From NCBI RefSeq assembly GCF_014650955.1, contig NZ_BMVY01000001.1, positions 1,040,271 to 1,104,270 on the forward strand: 64,000 bases of DNA, in the 5' to 3' direction. Made by a program: the position numbers and the translations under genes. Shown piece after piece: positions 36,547 to 45,335 of the stretch. Within the stretch, counting starts at the first letter, position 1; each line of letters begins with the position of its first letter. The DNA comes from Streptomyces tauricus (GTDB lineage Bacteria > Actinomycetota > Actinomycetes > Streptomycetales > Streptomycetaceae). The notes beneath the pieces were generated by a model, which saw only the letters and a program-made list of their open reading frames with translations, did no database searches and was not told the DNA's origin.

Positions 36547-37050
36547 TCAGGACCGTGCGGCCGGCTGGATGTTCTGGTTCAGCCGGAACAGGTTGTCCGG
36601 GTCGTGGTCCGCCTTGATCCGGGCCAGGCGCGCGTAGTTGTCGCGGTAGCTCGCGCGGACCCGCTCCTGCCCCTCGTCCATCATCATGTTCACGTAGGCG
36701 CCGCCCGCCGAGTACGGGTGCAAGGCGTCGAAGTAGTCGACGGTCCACTGCCTGATCAGGTCTGCGTTCGCCGGATCGGGGTCCACCCCCGCGTACACCG
36801 AGGCCCAGCGCGCGTCCCGGTAGCTCCAGGCGGTGTCCGTCGGGGCGTGGTCGTGGACGGCGCCGTCGATCGGGTACAGGTGGAACGTCGACTTGAGCGT
36901 GGGCAGTTCGGCCCCGAACTTGGCGTGCTGGTCGATCGCGTCACCGGGGATCGCGCGGGCCTCCTGGTAGCCGGAGTCGTCCGGGCCGGTCAACTGCCCC
37001 TTGAACTGCTTAAGTTCCTGCCGGGCGGCTTGTGCGGGTGTGACGGACAT
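36547..37050 (-). pseudogene. FAD-linked oxidase (BBE-type) with internal in-frame deletion
   Basis: 167 residues. Residues 1-32 (ELKQFKGQLTGPDDSGYQEAR) match the very N-terminus of FAD-binding berberine-bridge-like oxidases, and residues about 40-167 match their very C-terminus, including the BBE segment VNMMMDEGQERVRASYRDNYARLARIKADHDPDNLFRLNQNI. The FAD-binding domain and substrate domain that should lie between (about 300 residues in the family) are gone, with the frame preserved. The GTCACACC start, ribosome site and stop are intact, so it may still be expressed, but it cannot bind FAD by the normal site. It is convergent with the methyltransferase gene. Confidence 0.8.
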
Positions 37051-37215
37051 GGCATCCCCCGATCCGGGGCCCCGTCGTCCGGGCCCCTCCGATGGGCCTG
37101 TTCTAGTCCGGCGGCCCGGGCTCGGACATCCGTCCCCACCACTCAGCTCGGCGTCCTCACCTACCTAGGTCTACCCGCTCCGGTCCAGGTCCGCCTCCAT
37201 CCAACGTACCTCCGC

Positions 37216-39834
37216 CTACGGCTCATGGCTCGGCAGGATTCCGAGCTCCGTGGCACGGGCGGCGGCCTCGCGCCGCGAGCGGGCACCGAGCTTCTCCAGG
37301 ACGGCGGCGACGTGGTTGTCGACGGTACGGACGGACACGACGAGCCGCTCGGCCATCTCCGGGTTGGTCAGGCCCTGGGCCAGCAGCCGCACGACCTGCA
37401 GTTGCCGTTCGGTGAGGCCGGCGGGGTTCTCCCGGGTGGCGGCGAGCGGCCCGCGCGGGATGTGGCGTACGCCGAGGTGCCGCAGCTCGGAGCGGACCAG
37501 CCGCGCCAGGGGTTCCGCGCCGAGCGCGTCCAGACCGGCCAGAGCGGTGAGCTTGTCGGCCGGGTCCGGGCTCTCGGCGAGGGCGGCGGCGTGCTCGTAC
37601 GGGCAGCCGGCCGCCTGCCACAACCGGGCCGCCTCCCGCCAGCGGCCTGCCGTCTGGAGGGCGTACGGGTGGTCGGAACCGTCCGCCGGTACGGGGTGTC
37701 CGGCCCGGGTGAGCCAGTGGCCGAGTTCGGCGCGGTGCGGGACGACGTTCAGCCTGCGTGCCTGCTCGAAGGTCTCTCCGGCGAGTTCGGCCACCGCCGC
37801 GTGATCGCCGCGGAGCCAGGCGGCCTCGGCCCTGGCGGCGGCGACCGGGCCGGTGCGCTGGAGTTCACGGGTACGTACGGCGATCCGCCAGGCCTCCTCG
37901 AGGAGTTCGTCGCCGCCGCCGCGACCGCGCCGGACCCGGACCCGGCCGAGGACGGTCAGAGCGGGGCAGCGGGCGGGGACGAAGTCGTGGGCGCCGATCT
38001 CGGCGTGGCGCTCCGCCTCGTCCCAGGCGCCCGCGGCGAACTTCCGCAGTCCCATGGCCACATGGAGGTAGCTGAGGAACCCGACGTGCTCGCCCCGGTC
38101 GGCCAGCTCCATCCCGGGGGCGAGGAAACGGTCGGCCTCGGTGTATTCGAGGCGTTCGAGCAGCGTCCAGATGAGGTTGGCGTACGAGCGGCAGGCGTGC
38201 TCGACCTCGCCCGCGGCCAGCGCGACCCGCAGGCTCTCCTCCAACTGGGCGCGGCCCAGGGGGTCTCCGGCGCGCCAGCGGGCGGTGCCGACGTTGTTGA
38301 GGGCGTGCGAGAGGATCGCGTCGTCGCCGGTGCGGCGGGCCAGGAGGATCGCGCGTTCGCCGAAGTCGATGGCCTGGGCGGTGCGTTCGGACAGCATGTG
38401 GAGCTGGGAGGTGTTGCTGAGCGCCAGCGCGAGCAGCCGCTCGTCGCCCACCTCCTCCAGGACGGCGATGGCTTCCCGCGCGGCACGCTGTGCCTCGTCG
38501 GCGTTCCCCGCCCACCAGTGGATACGGGAGAGCCAGCGCAGGTCGGCGCCGAGTGCCCGGGTGTCGCCGAGGAAGCGGCGCAGCGCGACCGCGTCCCGCT
38601 CGGCGTCCACGGCGGCCGCGGAGTCGGCGATGGTGTAGCTCTCGATGGCGAACCGCTCCAGCAGTTCGGCGAGTTCGGCCGCGCCGAAGCGGTCGCGCTG
38701 CCGCAGGACCAGCCGCAGATGGGCGGCGGCCTCCCGGTGTGCCCCCGCGTCGGCGGCGTCCCGGGCGGCATCGGGCCCGTACCGCGCGATCGCCTCCTGG
38801 TCGCCGGCCTGGGCCGCGTGGTGGACGACACGGGCCGGGTCGAAGGCCGGTTGCGCGACGAGTGCGGCGAGGACCTGGCGGTCGAGTGCGATGCGCCGTG
38901 CGGCAGGCAGCGAGTCGGCGACAGCCCGGCGGATCAACTCGTGCCGGAATCCGGCGCGTTCGGGGGTCACGGTCAGCAGTCCGCGCTGTTCGGCGACCGC
39001 CAGCTCGGCGACACCGCCCGGCAACAACGCGTCGATGAGGGGTCGTTCGACGGCGGAGGGCACGACGGCGAGCTGTTCCAGGGCGTCCCGGGTGCGGTCG
39101 TCCAGGTCGCGCAGCCGGGCCAGGACCGCGTCGACCACGGTCGGCGGTACGGCTCCGGTGCCGCCGGCCGCCACGACCTCGGCGACGAAGAACGGGTTGC
39201 CGGACGTGACCTCGTACACCTCCGCCGGATCCAGGCCGCTCACCGCGCTGAGCCGGTGCACGGCGCCCGGGGAGAGCCGGGACAGGGGCAGGCGGTGCAC
39301 GCGTTCGGCCCGGGACACCTGGCCGAGGAGGTGGCGCAGGGGGTGGCGGCGGTCCAGTTCGTCGTCGCGGTAGGTCAGGACCAGTACGGCCGGCAGACGT
39401 TCGACCCGGTGCACCAGGAAGCGCAGCGCGTCGAGCGATGCCTCGTCGGCCCAGTGCACGTCCTCGACGACGAGGACGGCCGGGTGCGGGGCCGCGGTGA
39501 GTTCCGCCCGCAGCGCGTCGTAGACCCGGGGGCGGTCGCCGCCCGCCGTGAGGGCCCGCGCCAGTTCCGCGCCGACGCCGCCGACGAGATCGCGGAAGGG
39601 ACCGAGCGGCCGGCGCGTCGCCAGGTCGTCGCACTCCCCCACCAGGACGCGCGACGCGGCGGGCAGCACGCCCGGCATGACCCTCACCAGGCTCGACTTG
39701 CCGATGCCCGCCTCGCCGTGGACGAGCACCACGGAACCGGCTCCGTCGGCCGCCTCCCTGGCGGCCGAGGCCAGCCGGTCCAGCTCGTGCTCCCGTTCGA
39801 GGATCCCCCCATCCACGGCGCCATGCTGGCACAT
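37216..39834 (-). CDS. Large LuxR-family (LAL) regulator with AAA ATPase domain
   Basis: 872 residues from ATG 39834 (GTG 39816 also possible). Walker A is GEAGIGKSS near 40-48, Walker B VLVVEDVHWADEA near 110-122. The middle is made of TPR-like helical pairs (ARRTGDDAILSHALNNVGTARWRAGDP; EEVGDERLLALALSNTSQLHML). The LuxR HTH (about 810-865) is LTERQLQVVRLLAQGLTNPEMAERLVVSVRTVDNHVAAVLEKLGARSRREAA. It is divergent from the GH78 rhamnosidase gene, with a perfect palindrome between them, so it could control that enzyme, although LAL proteins do not usually bind LacI-type sites. Confidence 0.93.
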   Translation of the reverse strand: MCQHGAVDGGILEREHELDRLASAAREAADGAGSVVLVHGEAGIGKSSLVRVMPGVLPAASRVLVGECDDLATRRPLGPFRDLVGGVGAELARALTAGGDRPRVYDALRAELTAAPHPAVLVVEDVHWADEASLDALRFLVHRVERLPAVLVLTYRDDELDRRHPLRHLLGQVSRAERVHRLPLSRLSPGAVHRLSAVSGLDPAEVYEVTSGNPFFVAEVVAAGGTGAVPPTVVDAVLARLRDLDDRTRDALEQLAVVPSAVERPLIDALLPGGVAELAVAEQRGLLTVTPERAGFRHELIRRAVADSLPAARRIALDRQVLAALVAQPAFDPARVVHHAAQAGDQEAIARYGPDAARDAADAGAHREAAAHLRLVLRQRDRFGAAELAELLERFAIESYTIADSAAAVDAERDAVALRRFLGDTRALGADLRWLSRIHWWAGNADEAQRAAREAIAVLEEVGDERLLALALSNTSQLHMLSERTAQAIDFGERAILLARRTGDDAILSHALNNVGTARWRAGDPLGRAQLEESLRVALAAGEVEHACRSYANLIWTLLERLEYTEADRFLAPGMELADRGEHVGFLSYLHVAMGLRKFAAGAWDEAERHAEIGAHDFVPARCPALTVLGRVRVRRGRGGGDELLEEAWRIAVRTRELQRTGPVAAARAEAAWLRGDHAAVAELAGETFEQARRLNVVPHRAELGHWLTRAGHPVPADGSDHPYALQTAGRWREAARLWQAAGCPYEHAAALAESPDPADKLTALAGLDALGAEPLARLVRSELRHLGVRHIPRGPLAATRENPAGLTERQLQVVRLLAQGLTNPEMAERLVVSVRTVDNHVAAVLEKLGARSRREAAARATELGILPSHEP

Positions 39835-39888
39835 GCACGCCTCTTGAAGCCCCACAGCGACACCCATAGGATCGTCCAAGAAATTGTG

Positions 39889-39904
39889 TGAAACGTTTCA
39901 AACG
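39889..39904. promoter_or_regulatory. Overlapping palindromes upstream of GH78 gene
   Basis: TGAAACGTTTCA (39889-39900) is a perfect 12-bp palindrome with the central CG of LacI-family operators, overlapped by CGTTTCAAACG (39894-39904). It sits between the divergent LuxR-type and rhamnosidase genes, 101 bases before the latter's start. Confidence 0.65.
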
Positions 39905-40004
39905 CTTCGCAAGTCTTCCTCCCGCCTCTCCTCCCACCCCCTCCCCACCTCACCCCTCGCTTCGTCACCCGCACCCGCGCACGTACGCAACCAAGGGACA
40001 CCAC

Positions 40005-43000
40005 ATGACCAAGGGTTGGAACCGCCGCGCCTTCCTCCGGACCTCGGTAGCCGGAGCGAGCGCCTCCGCGGCCCTCACCTCCGGCGCCACCTCAGCCGCG
40101 GCCTCGGCCCCGGACGCCGGCGCCGCACGGCCGGGCACCCTGCGCATCGAGCGCACGACCGTCGAGTACGCCGAGACGCTGCTCGGCACGGAGGTGGAAC
40201 AGCCGCGGCTGACCTGGGAGTTGACGGCCGACGGGCACGGCGCCCGGCAGAGCGCGTACCGCGTGCGAGTCGCGCTGAGCGAGAAGGGCCTGCGTGAGGG
40301 GCAGCGCGCGGTCTGGGACTCCGGCCGGGTCGCGTCGGACCGCACCGTCGGAATCGTCTACGCGGGCCCCGCCCTGAAGCCGCGCACCCGCTACCACTGG
40401 CAGGTCAGGGTCTGGGACGCCGAGGGCTGGCCCTCGGCGTGGAGTGCGCCGCGCTGGTGGGAGACAACGTTGTCCAAGGACTCCTGGCAGGGGTTCTGGA
40501 TCGGTGCGGCCGCCGCGCCCGAACCGCCGACGTTCGAGGGCGCGTCCTGGATCTGGTCGCCGGGCGCGACCTCCAACGACGCCCCGAACGGACCTCGTTG
40601 GTTCCGCGGGGCGTTCACCGCCCCCGCGGGCGCGGAGATCCGAAGAGCCACGCTGCTGGCGACGGCCGACGACGACTTCACCCTGTATCTCGACGGCGTC
40701 CAGGTGATGCACCAGGCCGAGCAGACCGACGCCTGGCGGCAGGGCCATCTCCTCGACGTCACCGAGGAGGTGAAGGCCGCGGGCTCCGCGCGCATGGTCG
40801 TCGCCGCCCTCGCTACGAACCGCGGCAACGCGTCGGTCAACCCCGGCGGCCTGCTCGTACGGCTTCTCGTGGAACACGGGACGGGGACCGCGGAGCTGGT
40901 CACGGGCGAGGGCTGGCGAAGCGCCGACACCGAGCAACAGGGCTGGCAGCGGCCGGAGTTCGACGACGCGTCCTGGCCGGCGGCGGCCGTGCTCGCCCCG
41001 TACGGGCAGGGCCCCTGGGGTTCCGGTGTGTCGATCGCGGCGCCCGAGCAGCCGGCCCCGCTCCTGCGTCGCGAGTTCACCGTCGCCAAGCCCGTCGCCC
41101 GCGCCCGCCTCTACATCAGCGGACTCGCCTACTACGACGCCGAGATCAACGGTGAACGCGTCGGCCGCCAGGTCCTCGACCCCGGCTTCACCGACTACGA
41201 CGAGACCGTCCTGTACGCGGTCCACGACGTGACGGCCCAGCTGCGCCGGGGCACCAACGCGATCGGAGTGACCCTCGGCCGGGGCTTCTTCGGTATGACG
41301 ACACCGAACGTCTGGAACTGGCACCGCCCGCCGTGGCACGACGAGCCGCGCCTGCTCGGCCAGTTGGAGATCGACCATCCCGACGGCTCACGCACCACGG
41401 TCGCCACGGACGGGAACTGGCGCATCACCGAGGGCCCGACCCGCTCCAACTCCCTGTACGCGGGTGAGAGTTACGATGCCCGCAAGTCCCCCGGGGCCTG
41501 GACCCGACCCGGCTTCGACGACAGCGGCTGGCAGCGGACGGAACGCCGGGACGCCCCGAGGGGCACACTGCGCGCACAGCCCCACGACCCGATCCAGGTC
41601 ATCGAGACCGTACGCCCGGTCGCCGTCGAGGAACTGACCGAGGGCGTGTACGTGGTCGACATGGGCCGCACGATGGCCGGCTGGACACGGCTGACCGTGC
41701 GCGCCCCGGCGGGGACGACCGTGAGCCTGGTCCACGGCGAGAAACTGAAGCCCGACGGCAGCGTGCACGCCGAGACCGGGCACGTACCCGGACGGTTCCA
41801 GACCGACGAATACGTGTGCGCGGGCGGCGGCGCCGACGAGGTGTGGGAGCCCAAGTTCTCGTACAAGGGCTTCCGGTACGTGCAGGTCGGCGGGCTGCCC
41901 GCGAAGCCTGACACCTCGCAGCTGCTGGGCCGGATCGTCCACACCCCGGTGGAGGCGACGGGTTCCTTCGCCTGCTCCGTGCCGTTCTACCAGCAGCTGG
42001 AACGGGCGATGCGGCGCACGCTCCTCAACAACCTGCACGGCATCCCGACGGACACCCCGATGTACGAGAAGAACGGCTGGACCGGTGACGCCCAGCTCGG
42101 CACGCCCGTCATGGCGTACGCGCTCGGTGTGCACCGCTTCCTCTCCAAGTGGCTCGGAGACCTGAAGGACAGTCAGAACCCGGACGGGCAGCTGCCGGTG
42201 ATTGTCCCGAGCGGCGGCTGGGGGTACGGCGACCTCGGCCCGTCCCCCGAGTGGACCACCGTCTACCCGTTCCTGCTGCGGGAGATGTACCGCGTGTACG
42301 GGGACGAGCGGCTGGCCCGCGACCACTGGACGCCGCTGACCCGCTATCTGGACTGGGAGATCTCCCGGCTGAAGGACGGGCTCGCCGTGACCGCGCTCGG
42401 CGACTACCTGCCGCCCGGGTACGGCGGCAACCCGCCGGAGGACACGCGGCTCACCGCGACGGCGTATCTGCACCGGGCGCTCGTCGGCACGGCCGAACTC
42501 GCGGACCTGCTCAAGGAGACGGCGGTCGCGGACCGCTACCGCAGTGCGGCGGACGGCCTCAAGGCGGCCTTCAACGCGGCCTTCCTGGGCCCGGACGGCC
42601 ACTACCGCACAGCGAAGGACCCCGACTACCGGCAGACCAACAACTGCATACCGCTCGCCTTCGGGCTGGTCCCGCCGGGCGCGCGGGCCGGTGTCGTCGA
42701 CTCGCTCCTCGCCGACATCGAGGAGCGCGGCAACCACCTCAACACCGGCGCGCTCGGCACCAGCGTGCTGCTGCGCCAACTGTCCGCGCAGGGAAACCCC
42801 GAGGTGGCCCACGCGATCGCCACCCAGCGCACGTACCCGAGTTGGGGCTACTGGTTCGAGAACGGCGCCGACACCATGTGGGAGATGTGGCCGGTCGACT
42901 CGCGCTCCAGGGACCACTATTTCCAGGGCACGGTCGTGCAGTGGCTGTACGAGAACGTGGCGGGACTCCGCCCCGGTGACGCCGGGTACCGGACCTTCAC

Positions 43001-43277
43001 CGTGCGTCCCGACGGCCGTACGGGAGTGGACTGGGCCCGCACCTCGATCCGGACCGTCCGCGGCGAGGCCTCGACGGCCTGGTCGGTCGTGGACAACTCG
43101 ATACGGCTCTCGGTACGCGTCCCGGTGGGCTCCACAGCGGAGGTACATGTGCCGGCCCCGACACGGTCTGCGGTACGTGCTCCGGGCGGGGCGGAGTATG
43201 TGCGGGTGGAACCGGGGTTCGTCGTGTACGAAGTCGGGCACGGGGACTGGGAGTTCGTGTCCCGGCTGACGGGCTGA
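40005..43277 (+). CDS. Secreted GH78 alpha-L-rhamnosidase
   Basis: 1090 residues with a Tat signal (NRRAFLRTSVAGASASAAL). Order of domains: N-terminal fibronectin-like module (about 45-165), a beta-sandwich of SGNH/CBM67-like type (ASWIWSPG; FRGAFTAPAGAEIRRATLLATADDDFTLYLDGV), a second beta domain (RREFTVAKPVARARLYISGLAYYDAEINGERVG), then the (alpha/alpha)6 barrel with PTDTPMYEKNGWTGDAQ containing the general-acid Glu, WEMWPVDSRSRDHYFQGTVVQWLYENVAGL and a C-terminal sandwich. It removes terminal rhamnose from plant glycans or flavonoids outside the cell. AAGGGA precedes the ATG. A palindromic operator lies upstream. Confidence 0.96.
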   Translation: MTKGWNRRAFLRTSVAGASASAALTSGATSAAASAPDAGAARPGTLRIERTTVEYAETLLGTEVEQPRLTWELTADGHGARQSAYRVRVALSEKGLREGQRAVWDSGRVASDRTVGIVYAGPALKPRTRYHWQVRVWDAEGWPSAWSAPRWWETTLSKDSWQGFWIGAAAAPEPPTFEGASWIWSPGATSNDAPNGPRWFRGAFTAPAGAEIRRATLLATADDDFTLYLDGVQVMHQAEQTDAWRQGHLLDVTEEVKAAGSARMVVAALATNRGNASVNPGGLLVRLLVEHGTGTAELVTGEGWRSADTEQQGWQRPEFDDASWPAAAVLAPYGQGPWGSGVSIAAPEQPAPLLRREFTVAKPVARARLYISGLAYYDAEINGERVGRQVLDPGFTDYDETVLYAVHDVTAQLRRGTNAIGVTLGRGFFGMTTPNVWNWHRPPWHDEPRLLGQLEIDHPDGSRTTVATDGNWRITEGPTRSNSLYAGESYDARKSPGAWTRPGFDDSGWQRTERRDAPRGTLRAQPHDPIQVIETVRPVAVEELTEGVYVVDMGRTMAGWTRLTVRAPAGTTVSLVHGEKLKPDGSVHAETGHVPGRFQTDEYVCAGGGADEVWEPKFSYKGFRYVQVGGLPAKPDTSQLLGRIVHTPVEATGSFACSVPFYQQLERAMRRTLLNNLHGIPTDTPMYEKNGWTGDAQLGTPVMAYALGVHRFLSKWLGDLKDSQNPDGQLPVIVPSGGWGYGDLGPSPEWTTVYPFLLREMYRVYGDERLARDHWTPLTRYLDWEISRLKDGLAVTALGDYLPPGYGGNPPEDTRLTATAYLHRALVGTAELADLLKETAVADRYRSAADGLKAAFNAAFLGPDGHYRTAKDPDYRQTNNCIPLAFGLVPPGARAGVVDSLLADIEERGNHLNTGALGTSVLLRQLSAQGNPEVAHAIATQRTYPSWGYWFENGADTMWEMWPVDSRSRDHYFQGTVVQWLYENVAGLRPGDAGYRTFTVRPDGRTGVDWARTSIRTVRGEASTAWSVVDNSIRLSVRVPVGSTAEVHVPAPTRSAVRAPGGAEYVRVEPGFVVYEVGHGDWEFVSRLTG

Positions 43278-43417
43278 CCCAACACCGGCACCTGGCGGTC
43301 GTGGGCGTCAGCACGGACGCCCACGCCCGCCCCTGGGTCTTTCCGCAAGCGGTTCGTCTCGCCCCTCCGTTGCAGCACCCCTCAGGAGACACTTGGCTCG
43401 TCTCCCACTCCCGCCCC

Positions 43418-44281
43418 TTATGCTCCCGGCGACGCGCCCGCAGCCGTGCGGGCTTCGAGGTCCGTGCGGGTGTCGTTGCCGTACACACCCGTCTCGTCTC
43501 CCCTGATGCCGTACCAGAGCTGGAAACGGGCCACCGCCGCCGTCAGCGTGGCGTCGTACACGCCGCTGGGCGTGCCCTGCTCGTAGACGTCGGGGATACG
43601 CAGCAGCCGTTCCTGCAAGTCACTGACCTCGGGTCCGCTGTCGCCCTCACGCAGGGTGCCGGGGCCGTCGGGGTCGACGCCCGCCGGGACTCCGCCTTCC
43701 TGGGCGGGGGCCGAGGCGGGCGGCGCGGACGACGCGGCGGGGGGCCTCGCCTGGGCGGCGTCGTCGTCCTTGTCCCAGGTGAGCAGCAGGGCGGCGCTGG
43801 ACCCCCCGAGCGCGGCGACCGTCGCGGCGACACCGAGCACCGTACTGCGGAGGAAGGTGCTGCGGCCGTGGGCCGGCCCCTTTCCTGCCGGGCGCCCGCG
43901 CGGCGCCGGTCTGCTGTCGCCCTCGGCCACGGGCTGCAGTTCCTGCGTGTCGTCCTCCGTGACCCGGGGCGCTGCGGCGCTCTCCGCCGCCGGTGCGGTG
44001 ACGACCTCGTAGCCCTCGTCCAGGTCGCGTTCCCTCTCCTGCACCTGCCGCAGCAGATCCGCCAACGACCCTGGCTGTCGGCGGCGCAGGACGTTGGTCG
44101 GCTCCAGCGCCGAACGACGCGGTGACTCTTCGGGGTCGAACGGTGTCGACAACCTGCTCTCCCTCCGGGCGTTACTGAGAAGGGATACGGGTTCCTCCGC
44201 CCGGCGGTTCAACGGCCCGCCGCCGAGCCGGAGCGCGACACCGGGCGGGCGCGCCCCGTTACGCCGGCGCGCCCTGATCAC
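43418..44281 (-). CDS. Membrane protein with C-terminal peptidoglycan-binding domain
   Basis: 287 residues from GTG 44281. The N-terminal third is cytoplasmic and charged, with a possible coiled coil (LADLLRQVQERERDLDEGYEVV). One membrane helix near residues 146-167 (STVLGVAATVAALGGSSAALLL) places the rest outside. The external part has an Ala/Pro linker and ends in a PG_binding_1 module (LREGDSGPEVSDLQERLLRIPDVYEQGTPSGVYDATLTAAVARFQLWYGIRGDETGVYGNDTRTDLEAR). It may link a cytoplasmic signal to the cell wall. It is convergent with the rhamnosidase gene. Confidence 0.83.
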   Translation of the reverse strand: MIRARRRNGARPPGVALRLGGGPLNRRAEEPVSLLSNARRESRLSTPFDPEESPRRSALEPTNVLRRRQPGSLADLLRQVQERERDLDEGYEVVTAPAAESAAAPRVTEDDTQELQPVAEGDSRPAPRGRPAGKGPAHGRSTFLRSTVLGVAATVAALGGSSAALLLTWDKDDDAAQARPPAASSAPPASAPAQEGGVPAGVDPDGPGTLREGDSGPEVSDLQERLLRIPDVYEQGTPSGVYDATLTAAVARFQLWYGIRGDETGVYGNDTRTDLEARTAAGASPGA

Positions 44282-44588
44282 GACGGCGCACGCCTGGCAC
44301 GGCGGTCACGCCTGGCACGGCGGTCACGCCTATCGCGCCTATCGCGCCTATCGCGCCTATCGCGCCTGTCGCGCCTGTCGCCGCGGTCGCGGCGGTCGCG
44401 GCGGTCGCGGCGGTCGCGGCGGTGCACGCTGCCGAGCAGGGTGTGCCGGGCGGTCTGACGGGCCGGGCGAGCCGGGGGAGCTTGTCGGTGCGCGGGTGCG
44501 CCCCCCTCCCCCGGCCCGCCCGGCCACCCGGCCGCCCGGCACACGCCAGCGGTCCGTCAGCCGCATGTCACCGCTGCTCAACAGTGCG
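44282..44588. other. Repeat-bearing intergenic region
   Basis: 307 bases between two minus-strand genes. The first half is the 18-bp and 9-bp tandem array (44289-44425). The rest shows no gene; the minus-strand open frame across it translates to repeating DRR triplets and is not considered coding. Confidence 0.5.
44289..44425. repeat. Compound minisatellite (18-bp x2, then 9-bp x11)
   Basis: Two perfect 18-bp units (44289-44306, 44307-44324) run into eleven 9-bp units: CGCCTATCG x4 (44327-44362), CGCCTGTCG x2 (44363-44380), and CCGCGGTCG/CGGCGGTCG type x5 (44381-44425). The nonamers change by single steps along the array, which suggests local duplication. Confidence 0.9.
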
Positions 44589-45335
44589 TCAGCGGTCCAT
44601 CAGCGCGAATACCCCCCATCCCAGATACTCGCGCTGGTACCGGACATGCCGCAAAGGCCCCGTCGCCAGTTCCTCACGCATCTCGTCGGCCAGTTCGTCG
44701 TCCGGGTTGGCGTCCAGCCAGCGGCGGGTGCTGAGCCACTGCGCGGCCACGTACCGGTCCCAGCTGTCCTGGTCGGCGAGGACCATCTCGACGACGTCGC
44801 AGCCGAGGCCGCCGAAGTGTTCGACCAGCTCCGGGAGCGACCGGTAGTCGTCCCTGCTGCCGGCGTGGCAGCCCTCGACGGTCGCCCGGTCCTGCGGCTC
44901 CCGGCGCCAGTACGGCTCGCCGATGAGCATGATGCCGCCGGGCGCGAGGCTCCTGCGCAGGAGGTCGACGGTGCCCGCCACCCCGTCGCCGATCCAGGTG
45001 GCACCGACGCACGCGGCGATGCCGACGGGCTCGTCGGCGACATGGCCCGTCGCGTCCCCGTGCAGGAAGGCGACGCGGTCGGCGACGCCGAGTTCCCCGG
45101 CGCGGGCGCGCGCCTTGGCCAGGAACACGGTGCTGATGTCCACGCCGGTGCCGGTCACGCCGTGATCGCGCGCCCAGGTGCACAGCATCTCGCCGCTGCC
45201 GCAAGCGAGGTCGAGCACGCGGGTGCCCGGCGCCGGGTCGAGGGCCCGGCCCAAAGTGGCCAGCTTCTCGCTGGTGAACGGGTTGTGAATGCGGTGTCCG
45301 CTCTCGCGAACGGTGAAGCTACGTGGCAGATCCAC
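44589..45335 (-). CDS. Class I SAM-dependent methyltransferase
   Basis: 248 residues from GTG 45335 with an AAGGAA site. Rossmann SAM-binding motifs: GTRVLDLACGSGEMLCTWA (motif I), GVDISTVFLAKARARAG (motif II), RVAFLHGDATGHVADEPVGIAACVGATWIGDGVAGTVDLLRRSLAPGGIMLIGEPYW (motifs III and IV). The end is helical with WDRYVAAQWLSTRRWLDANPDDEL. Small-molecule type; substrate unknown. It is divergent from the candidate metallophore operon, and its start is about 280 bases from the Fur-family-like box, so it is probably not under that site's control. Confidence 0.9.
   Translation of the reverse strand: MDLPRSFTVRESGHRIHNPFTSEKLATLGRALDPAPGTRVLDLACGSGEMLCTWARDHGVTGTGVDISTVFLAKARARAGELGVADRVAFLHGDATGHVADEPVGIAACVGATWIGDGVAGTVDLLRRSLAPGGIMLIGEPYWRREPQDRATVEGCHAGSRDDYRSLPELVEHFGGLGCDVVEMVLADQDSWDRYVAAQWLSTRRWLDANPDDELADEMREELATGPLRHVRYQREYLGWGVFALMDR

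Noticed and set aside
36604..39891. Long plus-strand open frame (over 1000 codons) opposite the LuxR-type gene
   Set aside because: It is the antisense shadow of a high-GC gene: composition is Val/Gly/Arg-rich without motifs, while the minus strand encodes a complete ATPase regulator.
44278..44544. Minus-strand frame of repeating Asp-Arg-Arg that ends exactly over the GTG of the peptidoglycan-binding protein
   Set aside because: The frame is created by the nonamer repeat, it has no ribosome site, and the stop/start overlap is most likely coincidence.
44589..45335. Minus-strand methyltransferase as part of the metallophore operon
   Set aside because: It is divergent, has its own ribosome site, and its start is about 280 bases from the Fur-family-like box; a methyltransferase already exists inside the operon.
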